From contig DAOWDD010000007.1 of assembly GCA_030639215.1 (NCBI GenBank), forward strand, positions 1-11,567: 11,567 nt of DNA, given 5' to 3'. The DNA is from Dehalococcoidia bacterium. Its GTDB lineage: Bacteria; Chloroflexota; Dehalococcoidia; Dehalococcoidales; UBA5760. Position 1 is the stretch's first letter. Each line of letters opens with the position of its first letter. The position numbers and the translations under genes are program-made. Shown here piece after piece: positions 7,415 to 11,567 of the stretch. Below the pieces are notes generated by a model. That model was not told where the DNA came from and searched no databases. It saw only the letters and a program-made list of their open reading frames with translations.

Positions 7415-8088
7415 AAGATATTCCTAAAGTCAAGCTTGCCCCATCTATTCTCTCCGCCGATTTCGGCCGGCTCGGTGAGCAGGTAGCTGAAGCCTCCAGG
7501 GCTGGTGCTGATTATATCCATGTTGACGTGATGGACGGGCACTTTGTGCCTAATCTGACCATCGGCGCTCCGGTGGTGACGGCTATCCGCCCCTGGACTA
7601 AACTTCCCCTGGATGTCCATCTTATGATTGAGGCGCCTGAGCGGCAGGTTAAACACTTTGCCGATGCCGGAGCGGATATTATTACCGTTCACATTGAGAC
7701 CTGCTCTCATATCCACCGGGTCGTACAGATGATTAAGGGACTGGGGATTAAGGCTGGGGTGTCTCTTAACCCGGCTACGCCGCTGGATATGCTTGACGAA
7801 ATCCTTCCTGAGCTTGACCTGGTCCTGGTAATGACGGTTAACCCTGGTTTTGGCGGGCAGACCTTCATCAAGGGTATGCTGGACAAGATAGTCCGCTTGC
7901 GTGCCGGGCTCGACCTGAAAGGGCTGACGGTTGAGCTGGAGGTGGATGGCGGCATCAGTGCCGAGACGGCTCCCAAGGTGGTGAAGGCAGGGGCCAGGGT
8001 ATTGGTAGCCGGGACGGCGGTGTTTAACTCGCAGAGGACGGTTAAGGAGTCCCTGGCAGCGATACGGGACAGCATCAACCAGGGATAA
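7411..8088 (+). CDS. rpe: Ribulose-phosphate 3-epimerase
   Basis: Rpe interconverts ribulose 5-phosphate and xylulose 5-phosphate in the pentose phosphate and Calvin pathways. It is a metal-dependent TIM barrel. LAPSILSADF (9-18), HVDVMDGHFVPN (37-48) with metal ligand His37 and catalytic Asp39, DVHLMI with His70, MTVNPGFGGQ (141-150) for the phosphate, LEVDGGI with catalytic Asp179, and AGTAVF (200-205) are all intact. Length (225) is standard. The start is TTG at 7411, overlapping the argH stop, with GGGAGAGG upstream inside argH. It is the last gene of the operon, and the next gene is convergent. I see no hairpin with a T-run after its TAA, so the operon terminator is unidentified. Its metabolic link to arginine synthesis is unclear and may only reflect gene order. 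Confidence 0.97.
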   Translation: MKDIPKVKLAPSILSADFGRLGEQVAEASRAGADYIHVDVMDGHFVPNLTIGAPVVTAIRPWTKLPLDVHLMIEAPERQVKHFADAGADIITVHIETCSHIHRVVQMIKGLGIKAGVSLNPATPLDMLDEILPELDLVLVMTVNPGFGGQTFIKGMLDKIVRLRAGLDLKGLTVELEVDGGISAETAPKVVKAGARVLVAGTAVFNSQRTVKESLAAIRDSINQG

Positions 8089-8144
8089 ACTACTTGATAG
8101 GTTGCCGTTACAACGATTGAATCAATAATCTGTTTGGTATCAGG

Positions 8145-8366
8145 CTAACTAGCTAGACTTTGAATTTTTCGGTTCTTTTTACGGTGAGAACGCTTGACAA
8201 GGGACGGATTGGTTACACTCTGGCTGGCCTTATAGATTATCTTCATACAATTAAAGCACTGCCATCCGTCTTCATGTGGAATGAAAAAGGTACCCCCACA
8301 GCCGGGTTTAGTACAAACCGCTGGTGGAAGGATATACAACTTCGGTTCCAATAAACCATCTCTCAT
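8145..8366 (-). CDS. Small zinc-ribbon protein with a basic tail
   Basis: The frame is 73 codons from the ATG at 8366 (MRDGLLEPKLYILPPAVC). An alternative GTG eight codons upstream, at 8390, would give 81 residues. The ATG is preferred because GGAAGG lies nine bases before it. Counting from the ATG, four cysteines are arranged C-x4-C-x13-C-x2-C (Cys18, Cys23, Cys37, Cys40), with GCGG after the first pair and GWQCFNCMK around the second. This is a zinc-ribbon pattern typical of nucleic-acid or protein-binding mini-domains. The C-terminal third is rich in Lys and Arg (KRSHRKKNRK) and probably disordered. The gene is convergent with rpe (56-base gap). I do not recognise a named family. The opposite-strand frame of similar length (8160-8354) has no such motif and is treated as its shadow. 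Confidence 0.6.
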   Translation of the reverse strand: MRDGLLEPKLYILPPAVCTKPGCGGTFFIPHEDGWQCFNCMKIIYKASQSVTNPSLVKRSHRKKNRKIQSLAS

Positions 8367-8457
8367 TTTTGCCGTCCTTCCGGTAGACACCTACCAGGCC
8401 GATGATATGCGACTCTGCCGGCCTTAATTGACCCATTCAACCCTTCATCTCTATTGG

Positions 8458-8502
8458 TGATACCACCCAAGATAGCAGGTCGAACTATCTTGGGTGATAT
8501 TA
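8458..8502. repeat. Long perfect hairpin (12-bp arms, extendable to 17 pairs)
   Basis: CACCCAAGATAG (8464-8475) is perfectly complementary to CTATCTTGGGTG (8485-8496) across a nine-base loop. After one C/A mismatch the pairing continues for five more bases (8458-8462 with 8498-8502, including one G-T pair). No run of T follows on either strand, so an intrinsic terminator is not well supported. It could be a REP-like palindrome, a processed RNA hairpin, or a protein-binding site. Confidence 0.7.
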
Positions 8503-8514
8503 GTCAGGAGGTTG

Positions 8515-8535
8515 ATGAAAACGATTTATGTTTAA
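8515..8535 (+). other. Six-codon frame behind a strong Shine-Dalgarno
   Basis: AGGAGG (8506-8511) lies three bases before ATG 8515, but the frame reads only M-K-T-I-Y-V before TAA. The spacing is somewhat short. It may be a leader peptide, the remnant of a lost gene, or chance. No gene directly follows that it would obviously control; the next plus-strand start is 8814, and a separate promoter sits between. Confidence 0.2.
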
Positions 8536-8730
8536 ATGTTACCAGACTCACTCTTGCCTGGGATTAGGCCAGCCTTAGAAAATGATTAGAGGAAGCTTAT
8601 AATTTGGACGGAGTTTGTGCCTTGATGCCATTGGGTAATTGAGTCTGCATTCTGCGGAGTTCTGAAATTAGGATGTTTTCAATCAATGGTTTAGTACTTG
8701 TAGAGGCTTTTAAGCGCGGTATTCTCCGGG

Positions 8731-8760
8731 TTGAATGTGCTTGAAAGTAGTTTGTATAAT
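8731..8760 (+). promoter_or_regulatory. Candidate promoter for the 8814 membrane-protein gene
   Basis: TTGAAT (8731-8736) and a perfect TATAAT (8755-8760) are 18 bases apart. Transcription would begin near 8767, giving a leader of about 47 bases to the ATG at 8814. The signal suggests that the downstream frame was, or still is, expressed despite its in-frame stop. Confidence 0.55.
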
Positions 8761-8813
8761 CTTTACAATAATCATATAGCAGGAAAAACGATAGTATATC
8801 TGGGGGCTGCAGT

Positions 8814-9218
8814 ATGAAAGAGGAATATCTAACCAGACGGTGGAATGGCATTTTCTCAATAGTTATTTTAATTGTAGCTGCAGTCTTTGCCACTGTGGCA
8901 TTAACCGGCTTAGTTGAAGGTGGGTTCATGGGTTTCACGACCCTGGTCGTCATCGGCGGTGTCGGCTGAGGCGTCAGCGAAAGGCATAGCGCCGTGCGGT
9001 TCGTACGGATAGGATGGGGAATCAAGAAAAGGATTAAACACCCGCTTACAATAGCCGGAATGATACTGGGTATTCTCACTCTGCTGCTTATTATCTTTAC
9101 TTACAAGGGTATAGGCATCGGGTTTCTTACTGGATACACAAGTGCCTTCATAGCGCTTGCGGTTCTTATTTTTGTGCTCGTTGGGCTCAATCTAAGACGG
9201 AATGCCGCATTAACCTAG
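8814..9218 (+). pseudogene. Four-helix small membrane protein interrupted by an in-frame TGA
   Basis: From ATG 8814 the frame reads 51 residues (MKEEYLTRRWNG then a helix, about 13-33, and a second hydrophobic run, about 38-51) to a TGA at 8967-8969. The same frame then stays open to TAG at 9216-9218. The second part can restart at GTG 8994, after a weak GAAAGG, and encodes 74 residues with a basic loop (WGIKKRIKH) and two further hydrophobic helices. Read together, 133 codons give a four-helix membrane protein with a positively charged middle loop, a far more coherent product than either half. A nonsense change of an Arg (CGA) or Trp (TGG) codon is the simplest explanation; two separate small proteins or a sequencing error are alternatives. 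I do not recognise the family. A good promoter precedes it. Confidence 0.55.
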
Positions 9219-9345
9219 AAGTCTTGCTCCCGTTCTTCTACCTTCCCCCAGTGATGCCTAATAAAACTTCAACAAATGTTATATCAATGCCTTGAATAAG
9301 CACCTTATTTGCGCCTTATTGACACGATTTACAATGAGTCTTTGG

Positions 9346-9419
9346 TGGCTGGGGAAGAAGGATTCGAACCTTCGCTCACGGATCCAGAATCCGCTGTCCT
9401 ACCACTAGACTATTCCCCA
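9346..9419 (-). tRNA. tRNA-Gln, anticodon CUG
   Basis: The minus strand folds as a full cloverleaf. The acceptor stem is TGGGGAA with TTCCCCA, the D arm has GTC and GGAC around TAGTGGTA, the anticodon stem is GCGGA/TCCGT with loop TTCTGGA (anticodon CTG), and the T arm is GAAGG-TTCGAAT-CCTTC. Discriminator G is followed by an encoded CCA at 9348-9346. The U1-A72 first pair is typical of bacterial tRNA-Gln. It reads CAG codons. A promoter lies directly upstream on the same strand. I saw no copy of its 3' end nearby that would mark an integrated element. Confidence 0.95.
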
Positions 9420-9429
9420 GCGCGCTAAG

Positions 9430-9459
9430 ATTATAGCGGCTAGGATGAGATAAAGTCAA
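9430..9459 (-). promoter_or_regulatory. Promoter of tRNA-Gln
   Basis: On the minus strand TTGACT (9459-9454) and a perfect TATAAT (9435-9430) are 18 bases apart, the strongest promoter-like pair in the window. The -10 box ends ten bases before the first base of the mature tRNA (9419), so the 5' leader would be only a few bases. Confidence 0.75.
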
Positions 9460-9589
9460 AGTTACCGTACCCACCACTGACTGCCATATCTGACACCAAC
9501 TGAGTGCTTGCTGTGTCCAACCTGTGAAAGACAGGTGAGGACCCTGACACCTTCTGTATAATATTCCTTGCCTGGAAGGGGCAGAGTCC

Positions 9590-9618
9590 TTCACACCTAA
9601 CCGGTTAAGGGTTATAAT
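9590..9618 (+). promoter_or_regulatory. Candidate promoter for the 9666 mini-protein
   Basis: TTCACA (9590-9595) and a perfect TATAAT (9613-9618) are separated by 17 bases. The expected start is near 9625, about 41 bases before the TTG start codon at 9666. It may also drive rnc at 9944, since I see no terminator between them. Confidence 0.6.
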
Positions 9619-9665
9619 AGACACTTAAGTACCGTTAGCTGGTCAGGCAGGAAAGGGGCTATCGT

Positions 9666-9788
9666 TTGAACAATCTGGGCTATTTAGGTTATCTGGGGTT
9701 TTTGGGTCTGCTCGGCGTAAAAATGCGTAACCCGAAGCTCTACCTCTTCTACGGGTTCTATGCTTTCTACCTTTTCTTTTTTCTCTAG
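9666..9788 (+). CDS. 40-residue hydrophobic, Gly/Leu/aromatic-rich mini-protein
   Basis: A strong AGGAAAGGGG ribosome site (9649-9658) precedes a TTG start. The product begins MNNLGYLGYLGFLGLLGVKM and ends in an aromatic run, NPKLYLFYGFYAFYLFFFL, with almost no charge apart from three Lys and one Arg in the middle. Two hydrophobic stretches (about 4-18 and 24-40) suggest a short membrane hairpin. The LGYLGFLGLLG repeats recall small membrane proteins of the DUF3796 kind, but the match is from memory and the usual C-terminal part is not seen. The frame ends at TAG (9786-9788), yet the same phase stays open for 41 more codons. A promoter and a ribosome site both fit this gene. Confidence 0.6.
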   Translation: MNNLGYLGYLGFLGLLGVKMRNPKLYLFYGFYAFYLFFFL

Positions 9789-9914
9789 GGAAAGAACCGC
9801 ACAGTCATTGAAATGGAGGGCAAGGTAGCCACTGAGGATAAAACGAGACTGATGGGAGCCATCGCTATAGAGATCTCATTTGACATAACGGCTGTTTCTC
9901 TTTATGCTGAGTAA
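9789..9914 (+). other. In-frame open continuation after the TAG of the 9666 gene
   Basis: Directly after the TAG the same reading phase runs 41 codons to TAA at 9912-9914. It encodes a protein-like charged segment (GKNRTVIEMEGKVATEDKTR) followed by a moderately hydrophobic one (LMGAIAIEISFDITAVSLYAE). An internal ATG at 9813 has no good ribosome site. It may be the lost C-terminal half of the mini-protein gene, separated by a nonsense change such as CAG to TAG, or chance open frame before rnc. Confidence 0.3.
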
Positions 9915-9943
9915 ACAAGCTAGTTAAGAAAGGAAGTGCTATT

Positions 9944-10654
9944 TTGGCTGACCGGGCTGCTCTGGAGAAAACCCTGGGCATTTCCTTTAATGACGCTCTG
10001 CTTCTTGAGCAGGCGCTGGTCCACAGCTCGTTTGTCAACGAAAACCCCGCCCAAGTGCCCAAATCTAACGAGAGACTGGAATTTCTCGGCGACGCCATCC
10101 TGGGGTTGGTAATCGCCGAGGAGCTGTATCAAAACATCCCCGATGCCAACGAAGGCGAGATGACCGACCTTCGCGCCGCACTGATCCGCGGCGACACCCT
10201 GGCGCGGGTAGCCAGAGCCATCCGGCTTGGTGACCACCTCTATCTGGGAAAGGGCGAAGAGGCAAACGGGGGGAGAGACAAGACAACCAACCTCGCCGGA
10301 GCCCTGGAAGCAGTGACAGCGGCTATTTTCCTTGACCAGGGTTTTGCTGCCGCCCGGAAGTGCACCCTGAGGCTGTTTCAGTCAGAGCTGCGTATAGCGG
10401 TCAGCCAGGGCACTGAGACCAACTATAAGTCACGGCTTCAGGAATTCGTTCAGGCCGGGGGAGGCGAGACACCTGCCTACTACGTCACCAGGACAGAGGG
10501 GCCGGACCACAACCGGAGATTCACCGTCGAGGTGCAAAGCGATGACACTATCCTGGGCAAGGGTACCGGCAGAAGCAAGAAGCTGGCCGAGACCGAAGCA
10601 GCCCGTTCCGCGCTTGAGAGGCTTCTCAGCCAACCATCCCCACCCTGCACTTAG
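9944..10654 (+). CDS. rnc: Ribonuclease III, with a catalytic-site Asp replaced by Gly
   Basis: RNase III cuts double-stranded RNA, notably rRNA precursors, and acts as a dimer. The nuclease domain (about 1-150) carries the signature NERLEFLGDAILG (42-54) with Glu43, Glu46 and Asp50, matching E. coli Glu38, Glu41 and Asp45. The double-stranded-RNA-binding domain follows at about 160-230 (NYKSRLQEFVQ to KKLAETEAARSALERL). The second metal-binding motif, usually written LADTxEA, reads LAGALEAV here: Glu122 is kept but the Asp equivalent to E. coli Asp114 is Gly119. Length (236) is normal. The start is TTG at 9944 with AAAGGAAG upstream. It uses more C-ending codons than the arginine genes. The nearest upstream promoter is at 9590-9618. 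Longer minus-strand frames across it are shadows. Confidence 0.94.
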   Translation: MADRAALEKTLGISFNDALLLEQALVHSSFVNENPAQVPKSNERLEFLGDAILGLVIAEELYQNIPDANEGEMTDLRAALIRGDTLARVARAIRLGDHLYLGKGEEANGGRDKTTNLAGALEAVTAAIFLDQGFAAARKCTLRLFQSELRIAVSQGTETNYKSRLQEFVQAGGGETPAYYVTRTEGPDHNRRFTVEVQSDDTILGKGTGRSKKLAETEAARSALERLLSQPSPPCT

Positions 10655-10673
10655 CCCGGGCAGACCCGCCCAC

Positions 10674-10702
10674 TTTACACGATAGCCTCCCTTTGCTAAA
10701 CT
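10674..10702 (+). promoter_or_regulatory. Candidate extended -10 promoter after rnc
   Basis: TTTACA (10674-10679) and TAAACT (10697-10702) are 17 bases apart, with TG-C just before the -10 box as in extended -10 promoters. The predicted start is near 10709. This places the ATG at 10706 at or before the transcript start and favours ATG 10751 as the start of the next gene. Confidence 0.4.
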
Positions 10703-10750
10703 TCAATGCAAGGAGTATATCCAGCCGAATATTCGAACAGGGGTGCTGCT

Positions 10751-10894
10751 ATGGGAAAACGAGATTACCGGCATAGAGAACCGAAAAAAACCAAGAAGGA
10801 GACCAGGAAGATATTGGCTGACACCGAGGTTCTGCCAACCTCAACAGCAGTGGAAGTAATCAAGAAGGGGAAGAAGGAGGAGACAAAGGAATAG
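10751..10894 (+). CDS. Small lysine-rich basic protein
   Basis: The product is 47 residues, beginning MGKRDYRHREPKKTKKETRK, with a strongly basic N-terminal third, an acidic/polar middle (ADTEVLPTST) and a charged tail (VEVIKKGKKEETKE). It has no cysteines and no membrane segment. ATG 10751 is chosen over the in-frame ATG 10706 because AGGGG lies nine bases before it, the protein from there looks like a complete small basic protein, and a promoter prediction places transcription start near 10709. Composition suggests an unstructured nucleic-acid- or ribosome-binding protein, but that is inference. I have an impression that similar MGKRDYRH-type proteins occur in Dehalococcoidia; no named function is known to me. 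Confidence 0.6.
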   Translation: MGKRDYRHREPKKTKKETRKILADTEVLPTSTAVEVIKKGKKEETKE

Positions 10895-10917
10895 CAGAGA
10901 TAGATGCCATAACCAGC

Positions 10918-10940
10918 ATGCCGGCTAAGCCAACCGGCAT
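10918..10940 (+). repeat. Perfect 7-bp hairpin between the basic protein and acyP
   Basis: ATGCCGG (10918-10924) pairs with CCGGCAT (10934-10940) over a nine-base loop. It follows the TAG of the small basic gene by about 25 bases, where a terminator is expected, but no T-run follows. Weak or Rho-assisted termination is possible. Confidence 0.4.
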
Positions 10941-10989
10941 ACCCCCTGAACAGCGGGTTTCCCGGAGTCCATCCTAGGGTAAAGGGTAA

Positions 10990-11277
10990 ATGGTCAGCGA
11001 TTTAGCCTCGGTTCAGGTAACCGTATATGGTCATGTCCAGGGTGTCTTCTTTCGTGCCTTCACCTCAAGGTGGGCAGCAGAGCTAGGGCTGACCGGCTAT
11101 GTACGTAACCTGCCCTGGCAGACAGCGGTGGAAGTCAGAGCGGAAGGGGAAAGAGACCGGCTGGAGAAGCTCATCAACCACCTTGAGATGGGACCGCCGG
11201 CGGCAAGAGTAACCGAGGTGGTCACCAGATGGTCAGCCTATACCGATGGCTACTCCAGTTTTAGTATCGAGTATTAG
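10990..11277 (+). CDS. acyP: Acylphosphatase
   Basis: Acylphosphatase hydrolyses the carboxyl-phosphate bond of acylphosphates; its cellular role in bacteria is uncertain. The 95 residues match the family length of about 90-100. The signature VYGHVQGVFFR (12-22) contains the phosphate loop and the catalytic Arg22, and GYVRNLP (36-42) has the catalytic Asn40. VEVRAEGE and the C-terminal VVTRW segment fit the ferredoxin-like fold. The ATG at 10990 has AAAGGG three to eight bases upstream, rather close. It is convergent with the next gene, whose stop is only ten bases away. Confidence 0.95.
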   Translation: MVSDLASVQVTVYGHVQGVFFRAFTSRWAAELGLTGYVRNLPWQTAVEVRAEGERDRLEKLINHLEMGPPAARVTEVVTRWSAYTDGYSSFSIEY

Positions 11278-11287
11278 TAAAATATCT

Positions 11288-11567
11288 TCAGGATTCAAAC
11301 CCCACCTTAGCTACCTTAATCAAATCGAGGTGCTCTGTCCTGAGCCCAAGTAACTCAGAGGCCTCAACATCAACCTCGTAAGGCTCACCGACAAATACCT
11401 TACCGAAATCCTCGACCTCACCTTTAGTGGGGTCATCCCCGCTAACAAACTTCTGCCTGGCCTCGATAATACCCAAGTCGAAGGGTAGGGTAAAATAGAG
11501 GTCAGCCAACACCCTGTCTATCCCCGGGCTATACAGGTCCGGCCAGCCCTCCCCCTCTCTACCGCCA
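11288..11567 (-). CDS. C-terminal part of a possible DUF362-like protein, 5' end outside the window
   Basis: Read on the minus strand, the frame is open from the window edge to TGA at 11290-11288, about 92 codons. The visible part reads from GREGEGWPDLYSPGIDRVLA through LADLYFTLPFDLGIIEARQ and GKVFVGEPYEVDVEASELLG to the end, KVAKVGFES. A GTG at 11512 could start a shorter 74-residue protein, but the frame remains open and protein-like upstream, so it is treated as a truncated gene. The layout (a D-L-G-I-I-E segment, a GK-x-FVG segment, then P-x-EVD-x-EA-x-x-LG) resembles the C-terminal region of DUF362 proteins, where a conserved aspartate precedes a small helix. That assignment is from memory and only moderate. 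Confidence 0.6.
   Translation of the reverse strand, partial: GGREGEGWPDLYSPGIDRVLADLYFTLPFDLGIIEARQKFVSGDDPTKGEVEDFGKVFVGEPYEVDVEASELLGLRTEHLDLIKVAKVGFES

Larger units (their letters stand above)
8367..8730. other. Non-coding stretch with a hairpin and few signals
   Basis: I find no convincing gene here. It is AT-richer than the operon. The only clear structure is the perfect inverted repeat at 8464-8496, followed by a strong ribosome-binding-like AGGAGG at 8506-8511 that leads only to a six-codon frame. The tail of a 160-codon minus-strand frame (8597-9079) enters it, but that frame runs antisense to a better-supported membrane-protein gene. Confidence 0.5.

Noticed and set aside
8961..9000. 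Selenocysteine or altered code at the TGA in the 8814 gene
   Set aside because: argJ and argH end with TGA in normal places, so TGA is a real stop here; only a weak four-to-five-pair hairpin follows the TGA, and a seleno residue within a membrane helix region is unlikely.
8597..9079. 160-codon minus-strand frame
   Set aside because: Its Pro/Thr/Ser-rich sequence is what is expected from the antisense of a membrane protein, and the opposite strand has a promoter, a start and coherent helices.
9346..9460. tRNA-Gln as an integration site of a mobile element
   Set aside because: No integrase gene and no second copy of the tRNA 3' end were seen in the window.
9376..9624. Minus-strand 82-codon frame overlapping the tRNA
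   Set aside because: It covers most of the tRNA-Gln gene and its promoter and has no protein-like motif.
9786..9788. TAG reassigned to glutamine because a tRNA-Gln is next to it
   Set aside because: The tRNA anticodon is CUG, which reads CAG and not TAG, and argG, rnc and acyP all end in TAG at their expected lengths.
10918..10940. Intrinsic terminator after the small basic gene
   Set aside because: The 7-bp stem is perfect but no T-run follows, so it is listed only as a hairpin.
1..11567. CRISPR array, insertion sequence or defence system
   Set aside because: No spaced direct repeats, transposase motifs or defence-type domains were found on either strand.

Overview
The window is a bacterial chromosome segment dominated by an arginine biosynthesis operon. 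The protein style suggests a member of the Chloroflexota, probably close to Dehalococcoidia. The clues are the ArgB form, the gene order arg-rpe, and a small basic protein beginning MGKRDYRHRE next to rnc. This placement rests on remembered family resemblance, not on a search. Starts are mixed ATG, GTG and TTG, and stops are TAA, TAG and TGA, so the code looks standard.

Layout: (1) 1-429, minus strand: the N-terminal 143 residues of a pyruvate-kinase C-terminal-domain-like protein, cut by the window edge. (2) 430-615: a divergent promoter region. The rightward promoter is predicted to start transcription on or beside the GTG start codon of argJ, which suggests a leaderless mRNA. (3) 616-8088, plus strand: argJ, argB, argD, an alpha/beta-hydrolase, argG, argH and rpe, tightly packed and probably one operon. 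(4) 8089-9943: an AT-richer stretch of small, poorly known elements. These are a minus-strand zinc-ribbon mini-protein, a long perfect hairpin, a four-helix membrane-protein gene with an in-frame TGA, tRNA-Gln(CUG) on the minus strand with its own promoter, and a 40-residue hydrophobic mini-protein ending at TAG in an otherwise open frame. (5) 9944-11277, plus strand: rnc (RNase III), a small basic lysine-rich protein, and an acylphosphatase. (6) 11288-11567, minus strand: the C-terminal part of a protein that may be DUF362-like.

How the genes work together: ArgJ makes and recycles N-acetylglutamate and deacetylates N-acetylornithine, ArgB phosphorylates N-acetylglutamate, ArgD aminates the semialdehyde, and ArgG and ArgH turn citrulline into arginine. 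ArgC (the reductase) and ArgF (ornithine carbamoyltransferase) are not in the window and must be encoded elsewhere if the pathway is complete. The hydrolase lies between argD and argG, where an arg gene might be expected; its substrate is unknown. Rpe belongs to the pentose phosphate pathway and is translationally coupled to argH by a 4-base overlap.

Most of the window is ordinary core metabolism. The points most worth a second look are the leaderless argJ start, the catalytic-site substitution in RNase III, the two neighbouring membrane-protein frames each broken by one stop codon, and the zinc-ribbon mini-protein.
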